Shown here piece by piece: positions 36,694-45,768 of a DNA stretch of 64,000 bases. Numbering within the stretch: position 1 is the first letter of the stretch; each line of letters opens with the position of its first letter. Source of the DNA: Spirochaetia bacterium 38H-sp (GTDB lineage Bacteria > Spirochaetota > Spirochaetia > Winmispirales > Winmispiraceae). The translations under genes and the position numbers were made by a program. The stretch lies in contig JBCHKQ010000002.1 of the NCBI GenBank assembly GCA_039023545.1, forward strand, positions 434,001-498,000, read 5' to 3'. The notes under the pieces were generated by a model. The model saw only the letters and a list, made by a program, of their open reading frames with translations. It was not told the origin of the DNA and ran no database searches.

Positions 36694-37857
36694 TCAGGAA
36701 TAGAGAGGAAAAGAAGAAAGAGCCATAAGAGCAGCACCCAAAGCAGACGCATCATTACCCAAGCGGGCAAGCTCTATCCTGACCTGCCTATCCTCGCAAA
36801 GAGAAGAGTCATTCATAAGCACATCGTTAAGATCAGAAATAAGCCTATCTCCCATGACAGCAATTTCTCCCCCCACAAAAACAAAAGCAGGATCAACCAT
36901 CAACACAGCAGAATGAATCCCCATTGCAAGATGGGACACATACTCCTTCCAGACAGAAACAGCAACACGATCTCCTCTTTCCAAATCCGAAGAAAAAGAA
37001 GCAATACTAACATCATCGGAGCGTTTTTCAAAACAGTAATCATCGATAAGAGCAGAAACAGAAGCATAACGTTCCCAGCAGCCTTTCTTACCGCATCCAC
37101 ACTGCCTGCCGTCCGGCATAATTGTAATATGCCCTATCTCTCCAGCACGGTTGCTTGCTCCCCTGTAAACATTGCCTGACAGAATAAGCCCCGAGCCAAT
37201 CCCTTCTGTTACGGAGATATACAACACAGAATCGGAGGCAGAAGCATCCTCGCTCAGGATAAACTCCGCAAGAGCAGCAGCCTTTGCCTCGTTTTCTATA
37301 TATATGGGAAAATGAAAATGCTTTTTAAAATCCTCAAAGGACAAATTTGAAATACCTAGATTGGGAGCAAACTCCAGCAAAAGAGAGGAAGACTCACAAA
37401 CTCCAGGTAGAGAAATACCCAAGCCCATAACCTTCTCATAAGGTATGGAGTTTTTATCAAGGATTCCCCGCACAGCAGACTCAATAGAAGCCTTAATACC
37501 AACACCATCCGCAGTAACAGGAAAAGTAGAGACAGCCCTATCTCTTATGGAGGCATAAAGGTCTGTAAGAACAACAATCAATTTCCCCGGCCTTACCTCA
37601 ATGCCAACAGAAAACCTTGCATCAGGTACAAACTCAACAACAACAGGTCTACGGCCGCCTCTGGACTCTCCCATACCAGCCTCTTTTGCATACCCTTCTT
37701 TTACAAGCTCATCCACATTGGTAGCAACAGTAGGAAGACTCATCCCAGTCTCAAGAGCAATATCCTGCTTGGTAAGACTACCCTTTTTTGCAAGAACTTT
37801 GAGAATTTTATTTTTGTTATGCAGTTTTATACTTCTCACAATCATAGAGATTACCAC
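36694..37857 (-). CDS. xylR: ROK-family xylose repressor XylR
   Basis: 387 aa (GTG 37857; ATG 37845 is an alternative start). An N-terminal winged helix (GSLTKQDIALETGMSLPTVATNVDELVKEG) precedes a ROK sugar-kinase-like domain with the zinc motif CGCGKKGCWERYAS and the sugar-binding GEIGHIT. Together with xylA immediately upstream on the same strand it is best read as a XylR repressor released by xylose. The gene lies downstream of xylA, 60 nt apart, separated by a stable hairpin that may set the repressor dose. Confidence 0.85.
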   Translation of the reverse strand: MVISMIVRSIKLHNKNKILKVLAKKGSLTKQDIALETGMSLPTVATNVDELVKEGYAKEAGMGESRGGRRPVVVEFVPDARFSVGIEVRPGKLIVVLTDLYASIRDRAVSTFPVTADGVGIKASIESAVRGILDKNSIPYEKVMGLGISLPGVCESSSLLLEFAPNLGISNLSFEDFKKHFHFPIYIENEAKAAALAEFILSEDASASDSVLYISVTEGIGSGLILSGNVYRGASNRAGEIGHITIMPDGRQCGCGKKGCWERYASVSALIDDYCFEKRSDDVSIASFSSDLERGDRVAVSVWKEYVSHLAMGIHSAVLMVDPAFVFVGGEIAVMGDRLISDLNDVLMNDSSLCEDRQVRIELARLGNDASALGAALMALSSFPLYS

Positions 37858-37877
37858 ACATTGCCAGTACAGACAAG

Positions 37878-37901
37878 CGGGGCTTGCTTTTGCAAACCCC
37901 G
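37878..37901 (-). other. intergenic hairpin between xylA and xylR
   Basis: CGGGGCTTGC (37878-37887) pairs with GCAAACCCCG (37892-37901) with one mismatch. No T-run follows on the minus strand, so it is more likely a pause, processing or partial attenuation site than a full terminator. Confidence 0.5.
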
Positions 37902-37917
37902 TAACATAATAAGAAGA

Positions 37918-39231
37918 CTATATATACTGGTTTACAATAGCCTCGAGTAGTTCCTGACGACCTGACTTGTACTGTACAACTTCCTTATCGAGTATATACT
38001 CTTCAAGTTCTTTAAAACCAACCTTGCCTTCTACAATGTCCTTGCCTATCCCTTCTCTGTAGGATGCATATCTTTCTTCTATAAAATTATCAAGCTTTCT
38101 GTCTTCTACCATTTTATACGCTGTCTTAAAACCACGAGCAAGAGCATCCATACCTGCTATGTGAGCGATAAAAATATCCTCCGGCTCAAAAGAACCTCTC
38201 CTTACCTTGGCATCAAAGTTAAGACCTCCCGGAGCAATACCTCCGTTCTTTATGACCTCATACATTGCAAGAGTTGTCTCATATAGATTTGTGGGGAACT
38301 GATCCGTATCCCAACCAAGAAGATAATCACCCTGATTGACATCGAGACTACCAAGAAAGTTATTTATACGTGCAAAATGAAGCTCATGCTGGAAAGTATG
38401 ATAAGCAAGTGTAGCATGATTCATCTCTATGTTTACCTTAAAGTACTCATCAAGACCATGGGATTTAAGAAAACCATAAACAGTAGCAGTATCAAAATCA
38501 TACTGATGCTTGGTAGGCTCCTTTGGCTTGGGCTCTATAAGGAACTGTCCTGTAAAACCAATTTCTTTTGCATAGTCCACAGCCATCCTCAGGAATCTTG
38601 CAAGATTGTCTAGCTCAAGCTTCATGTCAGTGTTGAGCAGAGTCTCGTAGCCTTCCCTTCCTCCCCAGAAAACATAGTTGCTTCCGCCAAGCTCTCTTGT
38701 AATCTCTAGAGCCTTTTTGACCTGAGCTGCCGCATAGGCAAATACATCTGCATTGGGAGAAGTGGATGCACCGTGCACAAATCTGGGATTGCTAAAAAGA
38801 TTGGCTGTACCCCACAAAAGCTTTACAGAAGAATATCTCATAAGCTCTGCTGTATGGGATACTATCTCGTCAAGAATCTTGTTGCTTTCTCTCAGAGTCT
38901 TTCCCTCAGGTGCTATGTCCCTGTCATGAAAGCAGAAAAATGGCATATCAAGTTTTTCTGCTATTTCAAAGCAGGCTGTCATTCTTGCCTTGGCCTGCTC
39001 CACTGGATCGCTTATGCTAAGCCAGGGTCTGAGCATTGTCCCTACTCCAAAGGGATCCTGACCACTTCCGTTGAGTGTATGCCAATATGCAAGAGAAAAT
39101 CTGAGATGTTCTTTTAGGCTTTTACCACCTATTTTTTCCTCCGGATTGTAGTACTTAAAGGCAAGGGGGTTATCGGAGCCTGGTCCCTCATAGGGGATTT
39201 TATCGATGTTTTTAAAAAACTCGTTAATCAT
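37918..39231 (-). CDS. xylA: xylose isomerase
   Basis: 437 aa, the long class II form. Family motifs: [12 protein letters not shown] (catalytic His), [32 protein letters not shown] (metal ligand Glu), [18 protein letters not shown] and [10 protein letters not shown]. It converts D-xylose to D-xylulose in the cytoplasm with Mg2+ or Mn2+. GAGGAGACAAAC precedes the ATG. No xylulokinase gene is in the window. With the GH5 enzyme this points to growth on plant polysaccharide. Confidence 0.97.
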   Translation of the reverse strand: MINEFFKNIDKIPYEGPGSDNPLAFKYYNPEEKIGGKSLKEHLRFSLAYWHTLNGSGQDPFGVGTMLRPWLSISDPVEQAKARMTACFEIAEKLDMPFFCFHDRDIAPEGKTLRESNKILDEIVSHTAELMRYSSVKLLWGTANLFSNPRFVHGASTSPNADVFAYAAAQVKKALEITRELGGSNYVFWGGREGYETLLNTDMKLELDNLARFLRMAVDYAKEIGFTGQFLIEPKPKEPTKHQYDFDTATVYGFLKSHGLDEYFKVNIEMNHATLAYHTFQHELHFARINNFLGSLDVNQGDYLLGWDTDQFPTNLYETTLAMYEVIKNGGIAPGGLNFDAKVRRGSFEPEDIFIAHIAGMDALARGFKTAYKMVEDRKLDNFIEERYASYREGIGKDIVEGKVGFKELEEYILDKEVVQYKSGRQELLEAIVNQYI

Positions 39232-39242
39232 GTTTGTCTCCT

Positions 39243-39305
39243 CTAATTTGGTATGTTTTTAGTTTAGTACGCTTTTTACAAAAAAGCAATAACTTTTTAA
39301 AAGTT
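39243..39305 (-). promoter_or_regulatory. xylA promoter with flanking palindromes
   Basis: Minus strand TTGCTT (39289-39284), 17-nt spacer, TAAACT (39266-39261). A perfect palindrome AACTTTT-T-AAAAGTT (39291-39305) abuts the -35 box, and TTAGTTTA over the -10 box (39260-39267) resembles the TTAGTTTG half-site of Bacillus XylR. Which of these XylR uses is not decidable here. Confidence 0.5.
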
Positions 39306-39480
39306 TTTTAATAATACTATAATAAAGTATTTTTACAGCTACTTTATATATCTTTTGCTGTTTTACGCAGGGGGGGGCACAAGTGGGCTATTCGCCTGGT
39401 ATAAATAACAGAGCAAGGGGATATTCCCAGGGGGGCTATTATTCCATTATATACTCTGCACGTGGATTGTGCTTGATATT

Positions 39481-39546
39481 TGCCGGAGGCAGGCAGAGAG
39501 CACACTACTTGCCTTTTTGCCTAAGCGGGTGCGCTCTGCCGTTCGG
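39481..39546 (-). repeat. variable-stem palindromic element, inverted orientation
   Basis: Box B complement TGCCGGAGGCAG 39481-39492; stem GGCAGAGAGCACAC (from 39493) with GTGCGCTCTGCC (39529-39540); box A complement CGTTCGG 39540-39546. Box A begins 1 nt after the TAA of the P-type ATPase gene, the closest such spacing in the window. Confidence 0.78.
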
Positions 39547-39547
39547 T

Positions 39548-41656
39548 TTATTTGTTTTTTAAGAATAGTCGCAGGCTGTTTAGTACGGCAAGGAGGGTTA
39601 CGCCGACATCCGCTATGATTGCTTCCCACATTCTGGCAAGGCCAAGGGAGCCTGCAAAAAGGAAAGCTGCCTTTATTGCTAGGATGCCAATTATGTTCTG
39701 TATGACTATTCTTCGGGTACGACGGGAGATGTCTATTGCTGAGGGTATTGCACTCAGGCTATCGTTCATGATAACGCAGTCCGCACTTTCTATGGCTGCT
39801 TCTGCGCCTTTTGCGCCCATAGCAATGCCTACATCCGCGCGTGCAAGTGCAGCAGCATCGTTTATGCCATCACCCACAAAGATAACAGAGCCTCGACGGT
39901 TCTTGCCTAGGATTTCTTCCAGTTTCAGGACTTTTTCCTCTGGTAAGAGCTCTGCGTACCAGCTGTCTACTCCAAGCCGGCTAAGGGCTTCCATAGCTGC
40001 ATTGCTGTTGTCGCCGGTGAGTACCACGGTATCGCCTACGCCTTGTTTTCTGAGTTCCTCAAGGACAGCTACACTCTCCCCTCTCAGTCTATCGCGTAGC
40101 CATATGTGTCCGGCATGCTCTCCATCCACTGATACATGTAGTATTCCGCTTCCAGTAAGACATGTGTCATGTTCTATATTTCTGTCATGGAGCAACTTAT
40201 CGCTTCCAACCAATATTGTTTTGCCGTTTACCATCGCTTCTATTCCCCTGCCCGGTATTTCTTTTATGCTGTCCTTGGAAGAACTGTCTTTTTCCCCCCG
40301 GATGAGAGTGTCTTGGTTATCTGATATGTCAGAGGATATGTTTTGCGTATCTCTATGTTGCTCCTCAGAGAAATACTGGCTGGTATCGGAAGGATAAGGC
40401 TTTTTTGAGGGGCTTTGTCTGTTGTTATAAGCATAAGCATTGCTATCTGCAAATGTGAGTCCTTTTTCTTTTGCAGCTGTTACAAGAGCTTTTGCCAACG
40501 GATGGGGTGAAAAACGCTCTGCAGAGGCTGCATAGGATAAGAGCTCGTCTTTTTCTATTTTTCCTTTTGGATACACCTCTGCAACTTCAAATTCTCCGTG
40601 AGTAAGAGTACCTGTTTTGTCAAAGACAACAGAAGATGCTGAGGCAAGTAAGTCTATTACGGTTCCACCTTTTATGATTATACCTTTTTTTGCTGCGGTT
40701 GCAATTCCTGCAACATAGGCAGAAGGGATTCCTACAAGAAGGGCACAGGGGCATGATATCACAAGAAGTACCAGTGCTCTATATCCCCAGACATAAAGGC
40801 TTCCTCCAGCAAAAATAGGAGGGAAGAATGCTACAAATGCAGCCAGCAAGACAACGGCCGGTGTATAGTATCGTGCAAACCTGGTAAAAAAGCGTTCTGC
40901 TCGTGCCTTTTTCTCTGAGGCTTCTTCTACAATAGAAAGCATCCTGGATAGAGCAGAATCCGCATAAACTTTCTCAACTCTTGCTTTTAGAACACCTGTA
41001 ATGTTTATCTCTCCTGCAAAAACAGAATCCCCTTCATCCACAGGATGTGGTGCGGATTCTCCGCTAAGAACAAGAGAAGACACATCGCTGGATCCCTCTA
41101 TAACAGCAGCATCAACAGGCACTCTGTCCCCGGGACTAATAAGAACAGTATCCCCTACCAGCAAGTCGGACGGCAGACATATTGTTAGAGAGCCGTCTTT
41201 CTCTACTCTGACAGCTTTTTCTGGACGCAGAGAAAGAAGAGAAGAGATTTCTGCTCTTGCTTTACTCACAGCTCTTTCCTGCAAGGCCTCTCCGATTTGA
41301 TAAAAAATCATTACCGCAGCAGCCTCGGGAAAGGCACCAATAAATAAAGCACCAACGGTCGCAACACTCATAAGCAGAGACTCGTCAAAGACACCACCTG
41401 AGAGAAGTGAGCGGACACCGGATGCAAGAACAGTCCTTCCTGCAAGAACATACATGACAAGCCATAGTGTATCCCAGGCAATATCAGGTATAAAAGTTAC
41501 TGTCCTGGATAACACAAGAAAAATGATATAAAAACCAGCCATTACAAGCCAAAGGACAATCTCTCTCCTATTTTCTTTAACTTTATCGGACATAGAATAA
41601 TCCACCTGGCAGGTAGAACATCCGGTAACAGAACAAGCTTTGTTATTATCACTCAT
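39548..41656 (-). CDS. Zn/Cd-type P1B ATPase with acidic insertion
   Basis: 702 aa from ATG 41656, fixed by GGAGGATTAGC and by the ArsR stop at 41658; the frame extends upstream into arsR but that is not used. The N terminus has a Cys cluster (CSVTGCSTCQ) instead of an HMA domain. P-type motifs: ISCPCALLVGIPSAY, DKTGTLTHGE, GDGINDAAALARADVGIAMG. CPC with the SmtB-type regulator beside it supports export of Zn2+, Cd2+ or Pb2+. In the nucleotide-binding domain a hydrophilic ~50-residue stretch (around 40265-40445) replaces the usual short link between HPLAKALV and EIPGRGIEA. Confidence 0.93.
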   Translation of the reverse strand: MSDNNKACSVTGCSTCQVDYSMSDKVKENRREIVLWLVMAGFYIIFLVLSRTVTFIPDIAWDTLWLVMYVLAGRTVLASGVRSLLSGGVFDESLLMSVATVGALFIGAFPEAAAVMIFYQIGEALQERAVSKARAEISSLLSLRPEKAVRVEKDGSLTICLPSDLLVGDTVLISPGDRVPVDAAVIEGSSDVSSLVLSGESAPHPVDEGDSVFAGEINITGVLKARVEKVYADSALSRMLSIVEEASEKKARAERFFTRFARYYTPAVVLLAAFVAFFPPIFAGGSLYVWGYRALVLLVISCPCALLVGIPSAYVAGIATAAKKGIIIKGGTVIDLLASASSVVFDKTGTLTHGEFEVAEVYPKGKIEKDELLSYAASAERFSPHPLAKALVTAAKEKGLTFADSNAYAYNNRQSPSKKPYPSDTSQYFSEEQHRDTQNISSDISDNQDTLIRGEKDSSSKDSIKEIPGRGIEAMVNGKTILVGSDKLLHDRNIEHDTCLTGSGILHVSVDGEHAGHIWLRDRLRGESVAVLEELRKQGVGDTVVLTGDNSNAAMEALSRLGVDSWYAELLPEEKVLKLEEILGKNRRGSVIFVGDGINDAAALARADVGIAMGAKGAEAAIESADCVIMNDSLSAIPSAIDISRRTRRIVIQNIIGILAIKAAFLFAGSLGLARMWEAIIADVGVTLLAVLNSLRLFLKNK

Positions 41657-41657
41657 G

Positions 41658-41960
41658 CTAATCCTCCATAACATGCAAAAGAGCAAGAGCAAAAACCTGG
41701 GAAACGTGCTCGTCCGCAATACTGTAGAAAATATGCTTTCCTTCTCTTCTAGACTTAACAAGGCGTGCATATTTTAGAACAGAAAGCTGATGAGAAACAG
41801 CAGACTGAGATACTTCTAACTTCTCTGCAAGTTCATGAACACATAACTCGCCATCCATAAGCAGCTTAAGTATCCTTATCCTTCCTGGATCTCCTAGCAC
41901 CTTAAAGAAGGTAGCAACATCATCCAAGGCTACAGAATCCGATTCTGACCATCGCTCCAT
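41658..41960 (-). CDS. ArsR/SmtB-family metal-responsive repressor
   Basis: 100 aa from ATG 41960, which follows AGGAGTGTTT. The winged helix reads GRIRILKLLMDGELCVHELAEKLEVSQSAVSHQLSVLK. The C-terminal helix has Asp83-x-His85 and His96-x-x-Glu99, the exact spacing of the alpha-5 zinc site of SmtB/CzrA, so zinc is the likely inducer; Cys40 and His42 could add an alpha-3 contact. Its stop is 1 nt before the ATPase start, and its operator overlaps its own -10 box. Confidence 0.92.
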   Translation of the reverse strand: MERWSESDSVALDDVATFFKVLGDPGRIRILKLLMDGELCVHELAEKLEVSQSAVSHQLSVLKYARLVKSRREGKHIFYSIADEHVSQVFALALLHVMED

Positions 41961-41970
41961 AAACACTCCT

Positions 41971-42019
41971 ATATATGAACATATATTCATATATTAAAAC
42001 ATAAAAATCCATCTGTCAA
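41971..42019 (-). promoter_or_regulatory. promoter and SmtB-type operator of the Zn/Cd operon
   Basis: Minus strand TTGACA (42019-42014), 17-nt spacer, TAATAT (41996-41991). A near-perfect 12-12 inverted repeat (41971-41994, arms ATATATGAACAT and ATATTCATATAT) overlaps the -10 box and start site, matching the ATATGAA/TTCATAT form of ArsR/SmtB operators. Confidence 0.85.
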
Positions 42020-42157
42020 GCGAAGAATCATATTTATCTTTATATTTTGCTCTTTCCATAAGACAAAACAAGCCACTGTCATGAAGTTGATAATTTCTGT
42101 ATAAAATAGGCTTATCACAGATACAGGCTTACAAAGGTATTATTGTACTATAATACA

Positions 42158-42184
42158 GAAAAAACCGGCAGCAAGAGCCGCCGG
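42158..42184 (-). terminator. terminator of the GH5 gene
   Basis: On the minus strand an 8-bp stem with one mismatch (42177-42184 with 42165-42172), loop of four, followed by six T (42164-42159). Confidence 0.75.
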
Positions 42185-42216
42185 CAATAACAAAAGCCTC
42201 CTATACCCTGCAAAAG

Positions 42217-43215
42217 CTATTTTACAGGCTCCTCTCCGACACGAAGCGATTCTTTAAGAAGATGCGAACGCACAAACTTACCGGATTCTGTAATCTGCTC
42301 CTCCGGCCACGGACCGTGTGTATCGGAGTTGATAACAAGTGCAGAAGCACTTTCGTCCTTATCATTAAAAGACCAGTTAGCCCAGCTCAACATATTCTCA
42401 TCCATAAACTCAAGCCATCTTTCTGACTCTTCAAAATCCACTCCTCCATTGCCTGAGGCATCGCAAACGCCCCATTCTGTTACAAAAATAGGCAACCCCA
42501 TTTCCAGAGCCTTCTTAACTTTCTGTCTGTAAAAATCCCTGTGAGTGCCCGCATAAAAATGAAAGGTATAAGCTATGTTGTCAAAGCCAGTTATGGGGTC
42601 TATTGCAGCTATGTCTACATCCTTGGACCAGTCAGGAGTACCTACCACGATCAGATTATTGGCACCGGCATCGCGTATAACCTTGATAATCTCAAGTGCA
42701 TACTCTTTTATCTGCGGCCAGGTTTCTGTATCAGGCTCATTGAAAACCTCAAATATAACATTGGGAACATTGGCATACTTTGCAGCCATCTCAGCAAAAA
42801 ATTCTTTGGCCTGAGGAAGATAAATACCGTGTGTATGCCAGTCAATGATAACATAAATCCCTTCTTCTATTGCAGCATCCACAACAGTAGTTGTCCACTT
42901 TTTGTGAAGCATATGATTATTGAGATAACCTCCTATCTCAACACCCATAGCACATCTTATAATAGAAATATTCCAATCCTTGACAAGATTATGTACTACA
43001 TCTTTGTTCCAAAATAAAGAAGACCATTGACTCCAGAAAAGGCTCATCCCTTTTACAGCAACAGGATAACCGTGCTCATCCACAATATATCTACCATGTG
43101 TACCTAGCATTCCGTGCTCATCTACAACTCCCCTGCCACCAGGCCCGGATGAAGACACACAGGATGCAAGCAAAATAAGAATGAGAACAGTAGCAAAAAA
43201 CTTTAGTTTGTTCAT
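42217..43215 (-). CDS. GH5 endoglucanase, lipoprotein
   Basis: 332 aa. Lipoprotein signal with lipobox LLASC (Cys about 19). Glycoside hydrolase family 5 core: acid/base Glu in VIFEVFNEPD, nucleophile Glu in LPIFVTEWGVCDASG, with WHTHG and YTFHFYAGTHRD between, most like the GH5_2 endoglucanases that cleave beta-1,4-glucan. As a lipoprotein it would act at the cell surface or in the periplasm. It has its own promoter and terminator, so it is a single-gene unit. Confidence 0.92.
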   Translation of the reverse strand: MNKLKFFATVLILILLASCVSSSGPGGRGVVDEHGMLGTHGRYIVDEHGYPVAVKGMSLFWSQWSSLFWNKDVVHNLVKDWNISIIRCAMGVEIGGYLNNHMLHKKWTTTVVDAAIEEGIYVIIDWHTHGIYLPQAKEFFAEMAAKYANVPNVIFEVFNEPDTETWPQIKEYALEIIKVIRDAGANNLIVVGTPDWSKDVDIAAIDPITGFDNIAYTFHFYAGTHRDFYRQKVKKALEMGLPIFVTEWGVCDASGNGGVDFEESERWLEFMDENMLSWANWSFNDKDESASALVINSDTHGPWPEEQITESGKFVRSHLLKESLRVGEEPVK

Positions 43216-43232
43216 ACAATCCTCCCAACCTC

Positions 43233-43260
43233 ATAATACCACAAAAATCCACACAGTCAA
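43233..43260 (-). promoter_or_regulatory. promoter of the GH5 gene
   Basis: Minus strand TTGACT (43260-43255), 16-nt spacer, TATTAT (43238-43233), then GGGAGGATTGT before the ATG. A repeat composite begins 12 nt upstream of the -35 box. Confidence 0.65.
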
Positions 43261-43271
43261 CAAAAAACAAT

Positions 43272-43414
43272 ACCGAACATCGTCCCTGCAACGCCCAAAG
43301 AAAAACAGAGAAAAAAATGCAGCTCTTCCTGCCTGCGGCATATATGCAGAAAAACAAGCAAACTTATGATTCTTATGCCGTAAGGCAGCGCATGGCGAGC
43401 CCATGCGCGTTCGG
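43272..43414. repeat. variable-stem palindromic element, inverted pair
   Basis: Left unit: box A variant CCGAACA 43273-43279, a weak stem, box B CTGCCTGCGGCA 43329-43340. Right unit inverted: box B complement with one extra base 43376-43388, stem CGCATGG (43389-43395) with CCATGCG (43401-43407), box A complement CGTTCGG 43408-43414 then TATAAA. It lies 37 nt after the nitroreductase stop. Confidence 0.75.
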
Positions 43415-43451
43415 TATAAAAATGATTACTTATTACATTATGCGTTAACAA

Positions 43452-44450
43452 TCAGGATTGCTCTCTTATGACAAAAGCCTCGGGCGGCCTTCTTATCCCC
43501 TTCTTTTGGATATAATCAGAATAGCCTATTCTTAGAACAAGGCAGATAACACCAGGAAGCCCAAGCTCATCAGCAAGAGAAGAAGAAAAAGGCTCTTCTT
43601 CCATAACCTGTGACATGGGATGCAGAGCTATCCCTTCGTTCAAAGAGGCAAGAGCAAGACGTATATAATCGCGCCCTGCTCCAATTATAGAAGCATAAGA
43701 AGAATCATGTCCGGTTATTACAGCAAAACCGGCACAGTTATTGACCTGCAGCATAACAGTGTCCAGAGAGGTCTTCCTGAAAATAGAAGAAAAGACCGTT
43801 TTCCTGCTAAAAAAGCCATACCATACAAGCCTTGATAAAACTCCTAGCCCAAGCATCTCCGCAGTAATGCCGTCTTGTCTCTCCTTTGCCTCACGTCGGC
43901 TAAAACGCAACCAGTTGGCAAGCTCAATCAGCTTGTCATCATCGCAAAATTGCTTTTTATTAGCCTCCACTATGGCATCCGCAATATACAGCCCTTTTCT
44001 GTCCAGTGCAGGAAAAAAATGAAAACTGCCCGTAGATACAGAAAGAGTAAGACTGTCAAGAACAGCAAACCCAAGAGTATCCCTCAAAAACGGGTTGCGA
44101 TTGGTAAAAAATCGCTTAATTCCAAGGAGCTTGACAGAATCCTCAGTCTTATCCGTTTTATTTATAATAACATCAATAGGATTAGTCTCATCCGGAAACC
44201 CATGGATAAGATACTCAGCTTCATATCCCAAAGCAGATAGGGCATTATCAAAGCACTCCATAAAGCATCCCAGAGAAACCAGCGACTCCTTTGCATCAGG
44301 ATCTGTTGCAGGAAGCAATCTGTCCCTGTCAAGACTAAAAAGCAACTTCTCTGGGGAAACAATACGTACATTCCACGGCTGAGTATTATGTCCGCTTGGC
44401 GCAAGAGAAGCATAATAAAGCGCAGAATAGAGCCAATCAGGAATATCCAT
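43452..44450 (-). CDS. nitroreductase-like FMN protein (Acg type)
   Basis: 332 aa from ATG 44450, which has GGAGGGGGG just upstream; an earlier in-frame codon overlaps the PAS gene. SLAPSGHNTQPWNVRI is the FMN-binding start of the Acg/nitroreductase fold; NRNPFLRDTL and GRDYIRLALASLNEGIALHP are typical later motifs. The family binds FMN; some members sequester it instead of reducing substrates. It starts 23 nt below the PAS protein stop (44474), so the two are probably one operon. Confidence 0.83.
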   Translation of the reverse strand: MDIPDWLYSALYYASLAPSGHNTQPWNVRIVSPEKLLFSLDRDRLLPATDPDAKESLVSLGCFMECFDNALSALGYEAEYLIHGFPDETNPIDVIINKTDKTEDSVKLLGIKRFFTNRNPFLRDTLGFAVLDSLTLSVSTGSFHFFPALDRKGLYIADAIVEANKKQFCDDDKLIELANWLRFSRREAKERQDGITAEMLGLGVLSRLVWYGFFSRKTVFSSIFRKTSLDTVMLQVNNCAGFAVITGHDSSYASIIGAGRDYIRLALASLNEGIALHPMSQVMEEEPFSSSLADELGLPGVICLVLRIGYSDYIQKKGIRRPPEAFVIREQS

Positions 44451-44473
44451 CCCCCCCTCCTTTTCTTTTACCC

Positions 44474-44800
44474 TCAAGCCGGATCGTCAGGATACTCGTA
44501 ATACCCAAGAAGCCTGCCGGCATCATCACGCACAGCGACAAGGAAAACAACATCAGCTTTCTTGTTTATCCTCATACTCACAACATCCTCACCTGCAACA
44601 AGCCTCTCATAGCACCTCTTTATTATCTCACAGGAAGCTTCAGAATGACAATCAAAAATAGAACGCCCCACAAGACTCCTATCCGGCTTGGCATACTTAT
44701 CCCTGGCAGCCCTGTTTACATAACGTATAACATGCGACGTATCAACAAAGACAACAGGAACAGGAACACTCTCAAAAATATGATAAAAAAGCCCTTCCAC
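44474..44800 (-). CDS. small stand-alone PAS domain protein
   Basis: 108 aa from GTG 44800; an in-frame stop lies just upstream. The whole length is one PAS domain: IFESVPVPVVFVDTSHVIRY, NRAARDKY, LVGRSIFDCHSE, then VVFLVAVRDDAGRLLGYYEY. No output domain is present. His and Cys in FDCHSEASCE could bind a metal or haem, which is speculation. It is followed by a nitroreductase-like protein, so a redox role would fit. Confidence 0.78.
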   Translation of the reverse strand: MEGLFYHIFESVPVPVVFVDTSHVIRYVNRAARDKYAKPDRSLVGRSIFDCHSEASCEIIKRCYERLVAGEDVVSMRINKKADVVFLVAVRDDAGRLLGYYEYPDDPA

Positions 44801-44854
44801 AACAACATTTTACAATAAAATAAAAAAATTAAAAGCAAAAAAATTATAATTTTA

Positions 44855-44922
44855 ATCGAACGGAGTCCCTGCAGCCTGAATAGTAAAATAAAATCAAGAT
44901 GCAGGGACTCCTGCCTCCGGCA
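44855..44922 (+). repeat. variable-stem palindromic element in a divergent region
   Basis: Box A variant TCGAACG 44856-44862; perfect 10-bp stem GAGTCCCTGC (44863-44872) with GCAGGGACTC (44901-44910); box B CTGCCTCCGGCA 44911-44922. It stands between the divergent PAS and mgtC-like genes, so no gene runs into it. Its stem resembles those at 27410 and 19508. Confidence 0.8.
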
Positions 44923-44963
44923 TATACAGGGACAATGACCCATTTCATGCTATCTCCGCCTAC

Positions 44964-44990
44964 TTGAAACTAAAAACACTCGGATATAAT
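44964..44990 (+). promoter_or_regulatory. putative promoter of the mgtC-like gene
   Basis: TTGAAA (44964-44969), 15-nt spacer, TATAAT (44985-44990); the same boxes and short spacing as at 4609-4635. Confidence 0.4.
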
Positions 44991-45023
44991 AATTTAAAAA
45001 TAAACACAAATGCAGAGGACAAA

Positions 45024-45725
45024 ATGCTAGGGACAATAATATCTCATACGATACTTGACTCTTTTATAACAAAACTTATAGCCGCAAGCATACTTGGCGG
45101 ACTTATAGGAATAGAAAGAGATATACACGGACGAGCAGCCGGTCTTAGAACAAACCTGCTTGTAAGTCTAGGAGCTGCAGTATTTGTCATTATCTCCATA
45201 AAACTGCCGGAGAACATAAACGGAACATATCAGGGAGATCCGGGCAGGCTTGCCGCCCAAATAATAACTGGAATAGGATTTCTTGGAGCAGGTGCAATAA
45301 TAAAATCAGGACTCACCATACGCGGCCTTACAACAGCAGCAAGCCTATGGCTTACAGCAGCTATAGGCATGTGCGTAGGTGCAGGCTATTATGATATAGC
45401 ACTGCTAGCTACACTTCTTGGACTATTCTCCCTCGTATTTCTAAACAAACTTGAGAACCTATACTCCAAAGACTATTACAGAGAACTAAGGATAGAAATG
45501 CCACAGGAGCAGGACTTATCAAAAATCATAGAAATCATAAAAAGAAAATCCATAAAAATACTTTTTATGGACATAGAAAGAAACTATAAGGAAAACACAG
45601 TAAATCTGATATTCTTTATACGCATAAGACATACCACAGACACAGATAAACTGGCACACCATATAATAGCAGACATAGAAAACACAGGCATAAGCCTAAA
45701 TGCTCTCTCATGGAAGCATAAATAA
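45024..45725 (+). CDS. MgtC/SapB family membrane protein
   Basis: 233 aa from ATG 45024 (GCAGAGGA upstream). The N-terminal ~140 residues are the MgtC core with four or five helices and the motifs GGLIGIERDIHGRAAGLRTN, GFLGAGAIIKSG and GLTTAASLWLTAAIGM. A ~90-residue cytoplasmic ACT-like tail follows. MgtC proteins help growth in low Mg2+ and modulate the F1Fo ATPase in pathogens; the conserved core alone does not show which role applies here. Its stop is 43 nt from the convergent MEMO-like gene. Confidence 0.9.
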   Translation: MLGTIISHTILDSFITKLIAASILGGLIGIERDIHGRAAGLRTNLLVSLGAAVFVIISIKLPENINGTYQGDPGRLAAQIITGIGFLGAGAIIKSGLTIRGLTTAASLWLTAAIGMCVGAGYYDIALLATLLGLFSLVFLNKLENLYSKDYYRELRIEMPQEQDLSKIIEIIKRKSIKILFMDIERNYKENTVNLIFFIRIRHTTDTDKLAHHIIADIENTGISLNALSWKHK

Positions 45726-45768
45726 CAGTTTCTCCACAAAAAAACTTCCTGATATCAGTGCGTCAGCA

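Larger units (their letters stand above)
39232..39547. other. 316-bp interval: xylA control region and a repeat unit
   Basis: 39232-39331 holds the xylA promoter and palindromes. 39332-39480 has no coding frame; it contains G-runs (GGGGGGGG near 39371 and GGGGGG near 39431) and CGCCTGGTATAAATAA, possibly a decayed repeat end. 39481-39546 is an inverted repeat unit behind the P-type ATPase gene. Confidence 0.55.

Noticed and set aside
39371..39438. G-runs as a regulatory quadruplex or phase-variable tract
   Set aside because: Two G-runs (8 and 6) are about 50 nt apart, not in a promoter or coding frame; too little to support a claim.
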